A stretch of 64,000 nt of DNA, taken from positions 46,075,745 to 46,139,744 of the forward strand of contig JBANSL010000017.1 in the NCBI GenBank assembly GCA_037127255.1, read 5' to 3'. This DNA comes from Persicaria tinctoria. Its lineage: Eukaryota > Streptophyta > Magnoliopsida > Caryophyllales > Polygonaceae. The notes beneath the pieces were generated by a model. The model worked only from the letters and a program-made list of their open reading frames with translations. It was not told where the DNA came from and searched no databases. The position numbers were made by a program, and so were the translations under genes. Positions 53,600-64,000 of this stretch are shown here, piece by piece (position 1 is the first letter of the stretch; every line of letters starts with the position of its first letter).

Positions 53600-54140
53600 C
53601 TCGCATTGAGGCATCCGAGATTTCGGTATTGTTGGAAGCTTGATGTATGCCATGATATGAACAAGACTAGATATCTGCCATGTTGTGGGACTTATAAGTC
53701 ATTACCAGTCAGATCTTGGTTTTGAGCACTGAAAAGCAATGAAAAGGATACTTAGGTACATGAAAGGAACGGATGATTATGCCATGTGTTATAATGGATC
53801 AGACATGTGCCTTGTTGGGTACACGGGTGCATATTGGGTAGGAGACCCTAATGAGAGAAATTTGACATCAGGTTATGCATTCCTGCTTAATGGAGGTGTT
53901 GTTTCGTGGTGTAGTAAGAAGTAGTATTGTATCACTCTATCCATCATGGAAGTTGAGTACATTACATTATCATCGACTTCACAAGAGGTAGTATGCTTAT
54001 GAAGATTCCTGAAGCACTTGGGTATTGTGAGCAATGCAAAAGAAGCGGTCACCATTTATTGTGATAGCATGGCTTCACTCACATACATGAGAGACCCCAA
54101 GTATAGATGAGATACCACTATGTCAAGAAAGCAATAGCCC
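53600..54140 (+). pseudogene. Ty1/copia fragment: end of reverse transcriptase and RNase H
   Basis: The translation contains VGSLMYAM, MKRILRYMKGTDDYAMCYNG, DPNERNLTSGYAFLLNGGVVSWCSKK, MEVEYITLSSTSQEVV and IYCDSMASLTYMRDPK, the C-terminal part of a copia polyprotein. Several in-frame stops occur (for example near 53687 and 53925). The usual RNase H motif YTDADW reads YTGAYW, so a catalytic Asp is lost. No LTR was found beside it. Confidence 0.75.
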
Positions 54141-54268
54141 GGGGAACTAGCCGGATTCAATTTGGAATACTTAGCATGGTTGTGTTTATCAATGGAAGGG
54201 TTAGGAGAGTGATCATTAATAATCACCTCCTTGAAAGATTTAGTGTTAGCACCCGAATTAGAGGCCAT
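54056..54268 (-). other. Weak open frame after the copia fragment
   Basis: A - strand frame begins MASNSGANTKSFKEVIIND. It could be the start of another retroelement gag; I do not recognise it. It overlaps the end of the copia fragment. Confidence 0.15.
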
Positions 54269-54299
54269 ATTGCCACATAAAAGATGATCTAGGTTGTGA

Positions 54300-55565
54300 A
54301 TAAGGATTGTTTTTCTTTTATCATCTATAAGGATGATCTAGGTTATGAATATCATAATTTTTATTGTAATTTTTTTTAAAGTACTCCGTAGGTCATTTCT
54401 TTGATTAGATATATTGAATTTTATATTATTTTATTTATTAATAAGACTAATTTTTGTATTTAATTTGTAAATCTATGACCAATCATGGTAGATTGTAAAG
54501 TAAAGTAATGTGTAACTATTATTACTATTAAACATGAAGCATCTCCATCCCATGTGGTATCACTAGAAGTCTCTATTCCACATCATAGAGTATAAGATAT
54601 ACTACGTCAACCACCTACTCCCCTTCATAAAATGAACTAATAAAAAACATCCCTATTATAAGTTAATCCATATTATCCCGCCATATGATCACCCATTCTC
54701 TTTCTCCACAACCCTTACTATTCTACTAACCATTCCATTGTTGTAATTTGTAACCACTACATTATTTTTATAACCTCACTCTGACTATACACCTCATTAA
54801 CCCCACTACTCAAGATAAAATCATATATAAATGCTATGTTTTTAAATCATAATTATTTTTTATTTTTATTTATGTTTTTTCAAATCATTTATATATTTTT
54901 TAATTTATAACCTATAATATATAATAAAAAATATAACTAATAAACCAATATTATTAAATTTAAATTGATACTAAAATTTAACCAACCGAGCATAAGGCGC
55001 GAAAATGATAATAATCATCTATACTATTCAAACAATAGAGTGTTCTTTGTATTAAAAAAAAAACTTGTCAAGTGTCTAGGCTAGATGAATTTCTAGGATT
55101 TTTTTTTCTTTTTTTTTTTCCTACTATCTTCTTTCTTTATTCCTTCTTTCCTTCTCTTGCCGAATAAGCTATGACTAAAAAATATACTAAATTTTGACCT
55201 AATTGATTGGTTTGCTTTTAAGATGGTGATGGAAACTCCTTGCATTTGAGCTGGCTGCTGTCACCATCATCAATGCCCAAAAATACCAGATCTGGTCGCC
55301 CATCTTGAACTCCTATCAACCCTACCATGGATCTTGAAGATTATTCTAAGAGTTTTCACAAAAGATTATTCTAAGAGTTTTCCCCGCCACCATATGCTTC
55401 AAAGTCAAAAATCCAATATTTTTGCCTATCTAAATCCAAAACAAAGAGAAATAAAAGTATGTTTATCGTTATCAACCCAAAATCAGTGAGAAGAGAAAGT
55501 CTCTCTTTTGTTCTCCCACCGCTTAGGTTGTGAGAAAGGGAGACTAGATCGAAAAAAATCAGTAT

Positions 55566-55567
<2 letters not shown>
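54300..55567. other. AT-rich stretch without a gene
   Basis: No supported feature. CATCTATACTATTC at about 55017 resembles a Helitron 5' end but has no partner. Confidence 0.4.

Positions 55568-55596
<29 letters not shown>
55568..55596. repeat. (GA)n microsatellite
   Basis: About 14 GA units. Confidence 0.9.
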
Positions 55597-56230
55597 CGAG
55601 GTTGTAGAGGAAGAGGGGTGTGTCGGTAACAGAGAAAAGCGCAACCAAGAAGATGTGAAATCAAAGCGAAAGATGAAGTATATATAGTTTGGATTTATAG
55701 TCCGAGTCCGACTATGGAGGTAGTAAATCAAGCGAATCTGAAGAAGAGAGGAGGCACTAGAGGAGCATGTGGTGGTGTCATGGCTCCAAGCGGAGGTCAC
55801 GTGAGGCGCCACGTTGATGCTTTCTCCGATTCAGATTCAGGTTCATCGTCATTTGATTTTGAATCTGTCTACGCTGTTTCGGAGGAAGAGAGGAAGAGGA
55901 GAGAAAGGAATAAGCGAGGAGAGATGGAGAAGGAGAAAGAGAAGTAGCGGAGGAGGAACACTCGACAACCTTCATACTCGACAGTCTATAGTGGTCGGAA
56001 GAAAGGGAAAAAGATTCACCAAATCCAACTCGAACAAATCATGACCAAATTGTTTTTGTTCTTAGATGTTGGACTGATCCATCCTATTTCAAACTTGTCT
56101 TCCAAGCTTTGATTTTTTTTTTTTTTGTTCTTGCCTTCTTGGCCACCGGAGTGATCATCCTATATTCTTATTCCCAACTTGTCTTCCAAGCTTTGAATTT
56201 TTGGGGAAAAAAAGAAAAAAAAAATGAAAA

Positions 56231-56234
<4 letters not shown>
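55597..56234. other. Region with short low-complexity frames
   Basis: A + strand frame at 55714-55947 (Ser-rich, then Glu/Arg/Lys-rich) and - strand Ser-rich frames are present. None resembles a known protein; they may be low-complexity artefacts or the start of an unrecognised gene. Confidence 0.25.

Positions 56235-56277
<43 letters not shown>
56235..56277. repeat. (GA)n microsatellite
   Basis: About 21 AG units just before the L1 target duplication. Confidence 0.9.
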
Positions 56278-56280
<3 letters not shown>

Positions 56281-56281
56281 T

Positions 56282-56296
56282 AGCATATACAGTAAA
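56282..56296. repeat. L1 target-site duplication, left copy
   Basis: AGCATATACAGTAAA, repeated at 60968-60982. Confidence 0.85.
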
Positions 56297-57849
56297 TGAA
56301 ACCCTATTTTTCGGAAGTACGCGCGGTCACGCGCCCCTCTTCCCTCACCTCCCAAGTCGAACAACTTCTCACCGACAAACCTAGCGTTCCTCGCTCCGCC
56401 CACCTACTACCGCTGAAGGTCAATCCTATTGTTACCCCCACTTCCTCTGGCATGTATCCACCTTTACCCCTTGGAATCAGTCCTTTGAAACCCACTTCCT
56501 CAACCCCTGTTCATGATAGGGTTTTCCTGCGAAAGGTTCTTCGTCTGGAAGTGGCGACTTCCTTTTCGACCTAATATTAGCGAGATCCGTCTACCGGGTG
56601 GTTTTCTCATGGCTTATATTATGCATTTATGTGGGATGGGATTTTCTGGTGGTGGCCGGACAAGAGACGTCACTTTTGTAGGTGGCGTGGTTGGCTTTTT
56701 TGTTCCCTCTTTGCCTCAGTGAGTTTTCGTCTGCTATATCGACCACCTCATATCGCAGTAAGTTTCCTCTCTCTTAATTACTCAAACTCAAGTATCCTCT
56801 ATGCCAACAAGCAATTCATCTACATATACCCTGACAAGAAGCTTTTGGATTTCACATCCTGCGTTGCTACTTGCATTCTCATTGCAATCTCCTCTCTGCT
56901 CAGTGTGTCCACTTCACTTTGTTTTCATCCTCTTATGGCGTACAAATCCTTCCTCGAAGCTTTATCTTAAACACCAGAAACACATGATTCTAATACTTGA
57001 AATCTCCACGGACTGTCCTAATGAAGCAATGCTGGTTTTTGCTAATACCCTTATGCAGCAGGGCCTTGAATCACGTGCTCTGCTCTCATCTTTGGCCAAG
57101 GGCAAAGCTAAACTTGTTGATGACAACCCTTCTAGGGTTGAGCATCTTTCAAGGCTAGTTCCATGGATGGATTATTCTGCTTTGTGTGGCTATCGGTCCT
57201 ATGGTATTCAGGGGAATCGTTTGTGTGTGCTTCCTTTTGGGTGGGTGAAACCTTTAGCTTTTATTATATCTTTCTCCAACTGTGTCTGATTTATAAGTGT
57301 TTTACTCGACGCGTGGTTCCTTGGTTATTATTATATGAATGTTTGGCTTGCTAAGTACTTTTGGTATTCTCATTACTACTTCTTTGTTTACTCTCTTTTT
57401 TCCTTTTCTTGCTTCCAGTGGTTGTTGTTTATTGTTGTTTGTGGTGCAAGTTCTGCACAACATCAAGTGTCCACCAAATTATGCTCCTTGCTGGAGTTGC
57501 ACTCATTAGTGGGGTGGGTTTTCGTTCTTTGTTTTGGCTGCTAGCTCGTGAACTACCTGCTGTTAGCCATTGTTCAGGTTTCGTCCGGGGTGATTGTTGT
57601 TGCCTTCAGTTTGTGCTTCTTCGAATTGTTGGGTCACACTCCTTCACTTACCACAACAAATTTCCAGCCCACTTCACTGAACCCATCCGTTGCTTCAAGG
57701 AAGTGTATCTTTTACCCTATGATTCGCTCATGAATTTTATTGGATGTCTCCAATTAATATTGTAATTCTAGGATTTATTTGGGTATTGGCGTGCTTGTTT
57801 TGGTAAGTGTTGCAATGTTGCTCTTTGTTGCAATGTTGGATTTCCCCCA
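56297..57849 (+). other. Unidentified 5' part of the L1 insertion
   Basis: Open frames such as 56296-56574 (Pro/Ser-rich) and 56801-57289 do not match anything I know. No DUF4283, zinc knuckle or endonuclease motif was found. Confidence 0.3.
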
Positions 57850-60800
57850 ACGTTACTGAGTTAGCGGGCCAAAGTTAAGCATGCTCGGGTCACTCATTCA
57901 AATTCTGATTACTTTCATAAGAACGCTTCAGCCAAAAGGGGTAAGTAAGAAAACAATCAAATCGCTCACTCTTGTCAATGGGGAGCTCACGACCAATTTT
58001 AAAACTATATAGCAAGAATTTGAGAAGGATTTTAAGAATCATTTTCGAACAGCCATTGATCCCTGTAGAAATTTGCAATCTGACCTCACATTTATTACTC
58101 AAGATGTCATGCACGCTCACAATGTAATGCTTACGGGTGTTGTCTCAAACAACGAGATTAAAACTGCGCTTTTTTCTATGGTTGCAGACAAGTCCCCTAG
58201 CCCATATGGGTTACATGCAGGTTTTTATCAACATTACTGGGCTATAGTAGGCCCATCTATCACCAAGGCAGTTAAAGCATTCTTCATTAATGGTCATCTG
58301 CTTTGCCAATTTAATCACACTTTCATAACTCTGCTTCTCAAATGCGATGACCCGGAGACAATCAATCATTACCGACCTATCAGCTTTGTTCTATTGTCTA
58401 CAAAATTATTGCAAAAATCCTGACCGTAATACTAGGAAAAAAATTCGATAAGCTAATCCATCCCCTTCAAGGGGCATTCACAAAAGGACGATCGATTCAA
58501 GATAACATCTTAATTGCCCACGAGGTATTCCACTCCTTCAAATCTAAGAAAGGGAAAATGGGCATGGTCGCTCTTAAACTCGACATGGAAAAAGCCTATG
58601 ATAGAGTTGAATGGCCATTTCTGTTCCAGGTCATGGAGAAATTTGGTTTCACACCTATTTTTATTAGCTGGATTAAAGAATGTGTCTCTTCTGTTTCTTA
58701 CTCAGTTTTGGTTAATGATGAGCCTACCACTGTATTCCATCCAACCAAAGGATTGTGCCAAGGTGATCCACTATCATCTTTTCTCTTTATACTGGCTTAT
58801 GAGGTTCTCGCTAGGAATTTACAAATGGAAACAGCTAGCAATAAGGACATAGGTATGGTTTTCGGCAGACCAGAAGTAAGGATACCTTTTCTTACCTTCG
58901 TAGACGACATACTCATTTTCTGCAAAGCAACTCCTTCCACTTGCGACACAATCTCTTCGATCATCAATCGATTTTGCTTGGTTTCAGGCCAAAAAGTTAA
59001 TCTTCATAAATCTTGTTTCCAAGTCTCCCCTAATACTTCTCAACAAACTGTGAAAGCATTGGGATACTTTTAATGATATTGTCAACGGTAGGGTTAATCG
59101 AGATATTTTTAATGATATTGTTCTGAAAACAAAAAATCAACAAACTAAGTGGAAAGCATCTATTTTATTGGCACATGGACGTAAGGTTCTTATTAAAGCA
59201 AATCTAAGCTCTCAGCCCATTTACCTGATGCAGGCTTTCCTACTACCGATGAGCATTCTAAATGAATTAGATAAAGTATATCGCCGGTTCTTCTGGAATA
59301 AGGAGTCGCAGGCTACTCCATTGATTAGTTGGGACAAGATCTGCACGGACACCTTGAAAGGAGACTTGGGCCTTCATAAAGCCGAAACTATGAACATCGC
59401 TCTGTAGATGAAGCTTCTTTGGAAGATTATTTCGGAACCAAACAACATATGGGTCCGAGTCATCTCAGAAAAATACCTTAAAAACTCACTCTTTCTTTCG
59501 TACAATAAATAAAACAATACATCCCGGTAATGGGGCGGGCTAATGTCCATCTGACATTTATTTAAACCAGGACTTCACTGGAGCATTGAGAATGGTGACT
59601 CGGTTAACTTCTAGTCAGATTGCTAGGCTTCCGAGGCTCCCTTGATGGACCGAATTCTTCAGCCGTTACCAGCTCAAAACAACTCTTATAAGGTTAGTTT
59701 CTTTATCAAACAAAATGGGCAATGGGACCTTAAACGACTTATCTCAACAAGATATCGATCATATTGCTGATCTTGTATTGCCGAGGAATGTAATGTCGAC
59801 TGACAGTCTTTATTGGGGCTCGAGTACGGATGACAGGTTCTCAATTAAATCTGCAACTTCTCTTCTCACCAAGAATCATGGTTTACAAACCTTTGATTGT
59901 GGTTAAATCTGGGATCTCGATGTACCGCCCAAAATTAGGCACTTCTTGTGGAAAATTGCCCAAGACGACCTTCCTACGAAAGAGAGATTGCAGAAAGCTT
60001 GTGTGTCAGTCCTTCCTGGTTGTTTCTTCTACGGCAACACTAACGAATCAACCTACCACTTGCTTATTGACTGTAAGACGACGACTTCCTTATGCAACGA
60101 CCTAATTAACATCCCACTCCCAAAACTAATCAGGGCTACCACTTCTCATTGGCCTAACTTCGAGCTTAATCTGATTAAGAATATGACTAGTAAGAAACAC
60201 ATGGGAAATTTAGCTACTTGCTGGGGGACCGTCTGGTTTTTCAGGAACCAATTATCCTTCGATCGTGTGAAGTTTGTGTTCTTGTCTGAGATGAAGCTTT
60301 TCTTCCAAGTTTCGGATCAAACATGGGTGCAAACAAGCTTGCTAGAGTCTAATGGTACCAACCGAAAAGCTAAAACCAAACGACTACCAGGCTATCAGGT
60401 GACTACACACGTGCATACAAGACATAACCATCAAAGAACTAGTAGATGGGACAAGCCCCCTGAGGGTTTTGTTAAATTAAAATTCGATAGGTCGATGCAC
60501 CTAGATGGAAAGGCCTCTTATGGTTTTATTCTTAAAGACACTGCGGGTGATGTTGTTTCCCTGGGTAGGGGGCGGTGTAATTATACATTGGTTCTTTTGG
60601 TGAAATAATGGGTCTCGAAATGGGTATTCTAAAGGACAAGCAATTGCGAATCAATAATTTACTTATTGAGGGGGACAACAAAGTGGTTGTAATGGCTTTC
60701 CTAGGTGACTGGAAATGTCCCTGAAACATTGAGCTCTTACAATCGGATTTCTTATTAGAGATGTCATCATTTTCTTATGTTTCTATTCATCATGTTTACA

Positions 60801-60960
60801 GGGAATCAAATTCTTTGGCTGATTATCTTGCTTGTTCAGCCTACACTTCCCCTACAGACGTTAACTTCAATGATGATCAAGAACTTTGGGTTCTCGTCCA
60901 CAAGGATGCTCTATGAAGGAGTTCGATCGCAGACGACCCTTCTTAATCTTTATATTGCGT
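57850..60960 (+). pseudogene. L1 ORF2: reverse transcriptase, zf-RVT and RNase H, several frameshifts
   Basis: In order: pre-RT (SNSDYFHKNASAKRGK near 57900), RT (GAFTKGRSIQDNILIAHEVF, KLDMEKAYDRVEW, GLCQGDPLSSFLFILAYEVL, then FVDDILIF near 58900 where FADD is usual), post-RT (FFWNKE...SWDKIC near 59300), zf-RVT (near 59800-60260) and RNase H (VKLKFDRS near 60470, then IEGDNK and ADYLACSAY). Frames change near 58430, 59070, 59410 and 59900, with single stops between. The A to V change in the active box and the frame breaks make it inactive. Confidence 0.8.
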
Positions 60961-60967
60961 AAAAAAA

Positions 60968-60982
60968 AGCATATACAGTAAA
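60968..60982. repeat. L1 target-site duplication, right copy
   Basis: It matches 56282-56296 and follows the poly(A) run. Confidence 0.85.
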
Positions 60983-61370
60983 AAAGAATTCATTTGAAAA
61001 ATTAACATACACGGTTAATAAAAATGGAAGAAGAAATAAATATAGGAAAAAATTGGAGAAAAGAAAAGGCCTAAACCAACGTGTGATCCGTCCTACTCGT
61101 CTATGTCCTGATTTGTCCTTAGGTGTGTCTGGTCTTAGTTTCGGTAGAGGTTTCAGTCTCGTACGCCCTGAGTATCGAGTTGATCGTGGTTCTGTATGTG
61201 ACTTTCAAAGATCCCTCATCTCCTGCGTACTAGGAGATGAGGGATCCATACTACGTACTAGGAGACATCACTTTTCCGTTTGTGGGTTTTTGCTACCGTC
61301 TCTCTCTGTTGGCAAGACGCCGTGGTGGCTTGTGGCCTCCTTGTATTCTATTTATTCGTAGTTCATCTTT
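60983..61370. other. Spacer between two L1 copies, with hairpin
   Basis: An open + strand frame at 61053-61361 is not recognised. A perfect inverted repeat lies at 61210-61246 (own entry). Part of this stretch may be the 3' end of the - strand L1. Confidence 0.35.
61210..61246. repeat. Perfect 15-bp inverted repeat
   Basis: GATCCCTCATCTCCT (61210-61224), a 7-base loop GCGTACT, then the exact complement (61232-61246). TACTACGTACTAGGAGA follows, echoing the loop and arm. Confidence 0.85.
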
Positions 61371-63845
61371 AGGCCTGTAAGGATGGATTGAACATCGGAC
61401 ATTAAAAGTTCTATCTCACAGAGATAGTTTGCTTGGGTGCGTAAGAAATCTGTGATTATCTTTGAGTCTCCTTCGATGTTAGGTTATTGATGCGTTGTTC
61501 TCTTGCTTTTTCCACCCCCAATCTTAGTGCTAAAGCTTCTGCCATTAATGGAGACTGGCCTCCAATCACTTTCCCTCCTATACTAACTGGGTTACCCAAC
61601 CAATCCCGGATAATGTAGCATATCAAACTTTTTGAAGACGATATAAACGATCCATCAAAATTTAGTTTGTATTTTCCCCAATGGGGCTTCTTCCATTGAA
61701 TGGTCTTTATTTTGTTCCTTGTCTGTCTTTTCGCCCCTTTATGGGTAGGGGACTCCTTATCCCCAAAATTTATCGAGCCCATCGAGCATGCTCTTTTCTA
61801 GTTCTCAATATTATACCCTACTAACATTTTTAGACCCTCTGAGGACGGAATACCGACATTTCTGAAGATTATTTGATTTCTAACAAACCACAAAGTCCAC
61901 CATCTGAATATTGTGTTTTGTTTATTTTCCTTTGATGGAGACGTTCCAAGTAACTGTAGTATTTGATCCATGCTTCTGTTTTTGGATAGAATAGTATTGA
62001 TTTTATTGGAGATTTCCCTAGGGAATTGTTGCTGGTAGTTGTTGAGGGGACATTCAAGAAATATGTGGATATCATCTTTCGAGTGATGATTGCAGAACAC
62101 ACATTTTGTAGGTACAACAACACCCTTAAGGGATAAGCATGAGTCTGTAGGTAATCCCTGTTGTTTGACTTTCCATAAGAAAATTTTGACTTTGGGTGGA
62201 GTGTCAAGTTTCCAAATCCAATTGTAGTCATCTGATGTTGTAATAGGGCTACTGGTGATAAAGTTATAGGCACTCGACGTTGTAAACCAACCTTTACTAG
62301 TCGGCCACCGGTACAACCTATCTGCGATGGGGGTGATTGGTAAGGGTATTTTTATAATGTCCTCTGTAATGGATTTCGGGAGTACTAACTCAAGTTTCTC
62401 CTTCAACCATTGTCCTACCATTATGTATTTACTTACAACCTCAATTGAATTTATGTTCTGTTGAGAGTCCACCTTATCTATCAGGGGTTTCGTAGAGACC
62501 GAGTTGTCTTTCCAGAAGTTGATTGATTGTCCGTCCCCCACTGACCAGATGAGTCCCGATTTAAATTTTGGAATCAAAGCACTAAGTTTCAACCATTGCC
62601 AGGAGATATTTCCACTTCTACTATAGGTGAGGATGTGACTTTCTTTTAGATATTTGTATTGTATAATTCTTACCTAATTATTTTGTGGTTCTGCTAGGAT
62701 TTTCAAGAGGATTTTAAATTGTAGCACTTCATTCATGTCTCTTGCTTTACGTAATCCCAGTCCTCCAGCCGCTTTTGATTTACATATTTTATCCCAACTA
62801 ATCAGCGGGCTATGTTGTGCATCTTTATTCCATAAAAAGGTTCTATTTATTTGACCGAGTTGGTTGTGCACCGAAGCAAGAAGCACGGAGCTTTGAATAG
62901 AGTATAGAGGTTTTGATGATAAATTTGCTACAATTGGGGTTGCTCTTCCTTGTTGCGATAGTGCATTAGGACGCCATCTACTTAGTTGGTCTTTCGATTT
63001 GCAGACTAGCTAATTCTCCAAATGTGTCCTTTGTAACCCGCCCATTAATGATTGGGCAACCCAAGTATTTTTCTAAATTCCTTTCTAACGGGATGTTAAG
63101 TATTCCTTCTAGGTCTCGAGCTCGAGCTCTCGTGATTCCCCATGTTGTTTGAAAGGAAGATTTATGGTAGTTAAATTTTTGTCCGGAGAATTTACATTAT
63201 TCCTCAATTATTTCTTTTACTTTTAAACAATTTGTGCTGCTTCCTTTAGCGAATATGACTATGTCGTCTGCGAAGGCGAGAAATGGGATACAGGGGCCTA
63301 AGTGTCCAAATTTGAAACCTAAATTATTATGGTTTGATTCAGCATCAGCCGAGATTTTCCGAGCTAAGACTTCTACTCCTAGTAGGAAAAGAAAAGGAAA
63401 CAGAGGGTCTCCGTGATGTAGTCCTATAGTAGGTTTGAAGGGTTCTGTTGGTCCGCTGTTGACTAAGAGCGAGAAAGAAACTGTGGTCACACATTCCATA
63501 ATTATGTTCACGAATCTTTCATGGAAGCCGAATCTTTGGAGTACTAATCTTGTAAATGGTCAGCCTACTCGGTTGTATGCTTTTTCCATATCCAGTTTGA
63601 TTGCAGTCCATCCCTCACATTTTCTTGATTTAAATGAGTGGAAAATTTCATGTGTAATGAGGATATTATCCTAAATTGCTGATACGAATGCTCTCTGAGG
63701 TGGGTGGATTATCTTACCCATGATCCTTTTGAATCTTTCGGTGATAATCTTGGTGATGATTTTATAAATGGTAGAGCAAAGGCTATAATATTCTGAATAG
63801 CAGACATGGTGATGCACATTATTTTGAATCATTGCCTCCTTCAAA
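61371..63845 (-). mobile_element. L1 retrotransposon, 5'-truncated inside RT (- strand)
   Basis: On the - strand from 63845: partial RT with KLDMEKAYNRVG, GLHHGDPLFPFLFLLGVEVL and an intact active box FADDIVIF (about 63260-63280), post-RT (NRTFLWNKDAQHSPLISWDKIC at 62770-62850), zf-RVT (61798-62592; VPTKCVFCNHHSKDDIHIFLECP) and RNase H (from 61782; YKLNFDGSFISSSK). Stops and frameshifts occur, for example near 62675 and 63198. The 5' edge abuts a run of A at about 63845. Confidence 0.8.
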
Positions 63846-63853
63846 AAAAAAAT

Positions 63854-63990
63854 GGAAATTTCGCGGGGTACCCCTGTGGTATTGCAATTTTCGTCGAGTA
63901 TACAACTCTTTTACATATTTCGTGTGGTGCCCCTAGGATTTTGGTATTTTTCGCCTCGTGCCCCTTGTTGGTTAAAATTAACGGAGCCTT
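63854..63990 (+). repeat. Dispersed repeat, copy 2 (related to 52641-52770)
   Basis: GGAAATTTCGCGGGGTACCCC...TTTCGTGTGGTGCCCCTAGGATTTTGG...TTTCGCCTCGTGCCCCTT...AAAATTAACGGAG runs in the same order as copy 1. It lies beside the 5' edge of the - strand L1. Confidence 0.6.
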
Positions 63991-64000
63991 CTTCCTCTCC

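Larger units (their letters stand above)
56297..60967 (+). mobile_element. L1-type retrotransposon insertion with 15-bp target duplication
   Basis: The 15-bp direct repeat AGCATATACAGTAAA flanks 4671 bp, and a short A run (60961-60968) immediately precedes the right copy, as expected for L1 integration. The 3' two-thirds (from about 57850) is ORF2. The 5' 1.5 kb is not a recognisable ORF1 or endonuclease, so the copy is either internally deleted or carries unrelated 5' sequence. Confidence 0.75.

Noticed and set aside
55017..55050. Helitron 5' end (TCTATACTATTC)
   Set aside because: The motif is short and no matching hairpin plus CTRR was found downstream; the Helitron 3' end at 43147 lies on the wrong side.
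55371..55947. Host gene candidates in both strands around the (GA)n tract
   Set aside because: The frames are low-complexity (Ser-Leu or Glu-Arg-Lys) and created by the microsatellite; there is no domain or splice pattern.
57850..57900. Similarity of AAAGTTAAGCATGCTCGGG to the internal promoter of 5S rRNA
   Set aside because: The same bases translate in frame as L1 ORF2 just before SNSDYFHKNA, and no further 5S sequence surrounds them.

Overview
The window is plant nuclear DNA, most likely from a eudicot. Only two clearly functional host genes are visible: an intact 14-exon gene for a 3-hydroxyisobutyryl-CoA hydrolase-like enzyme (43741-49549, +) and a tRNA-Gln(TTG) just upstream of it (43542-43613, -). 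The rest is almost entirely nested transposable elements of plant types: CACTA, Athila-like Ty3, L1 with RNase H, Ty1/copia, hAT and a Helitron end. The species cannot be read from the sequence. The unusual non-LTR reverse transcriptase resembles sequences I recall from Asteraceae, but that is memory only.

Left part (1-37092) is a Russian-doll nest. A decayed CACTA element (1-about 9655; tnp2 transposase 7305-9655, subterminal GCGACG repeats on its left side) carries a gag-less Athila-like element A (1035-6190, - strand, duplicated target CATAT). The CACTA transposase is cut at about 9655 by a 5'-truncated non-LTR retrotransposon (RT-1) with a YLDD active site and a (TAA)n tail. RT-1 in turn is split by a 23,486-bp tandem array of an Athila-like element B (10586-34071) flanked by the 5-bp duplication TCCCG. 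The array reads LTR-int-LTR-int-LTR-int-LTR: four 2183-bp LTRs and three 4918-bp internal regions, period 7101 bp, nearly identical. Each internal region codes on the - strand for Gag, an in-frame UAG, then a protease-containing product whose reverse transcriptase, RNase H and integrase core have been replaced by a repeat-rich linker. A second RT-type element (RT-2, 35113-37092) sits directly behind the (TAA)n tail of RT-1.

Middle part (37093-43540) holds fragments: a GC-rich hAT-like end, an L1 scrap, an old Athila-like LTR piece, a possible orphan first exon, an L1 ORF1 pseudogene without ORF2, and a Helitron 3' terminus. The host genes follow; the largest intron of the hydrolase gene contains a solo-LTR-like insertion.

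Right part (49550-64000) contains a 5'-truncated L1 (-), a 737-bp hAT miniature element with an 8-bp target duplication, L1 and copia scraps, a 4.7-kb L1-type insertion (+) with a 15-bp target duplication, and another L1 (-) truncated near the window end.

The observations most worth pursuing are: the dispersed motif TCGA-NN-TCGA that saturates LTRs and coding linkers of both Athila-like elements with a different preferred core in each; the conserved UAG between gag and protease; the recent tandem amplification of B; retention of one integrase-tail segment in both defective elements; and the YLDD non-LTR elements with a candidate restriction-like C-terminal domain and TAA tails.
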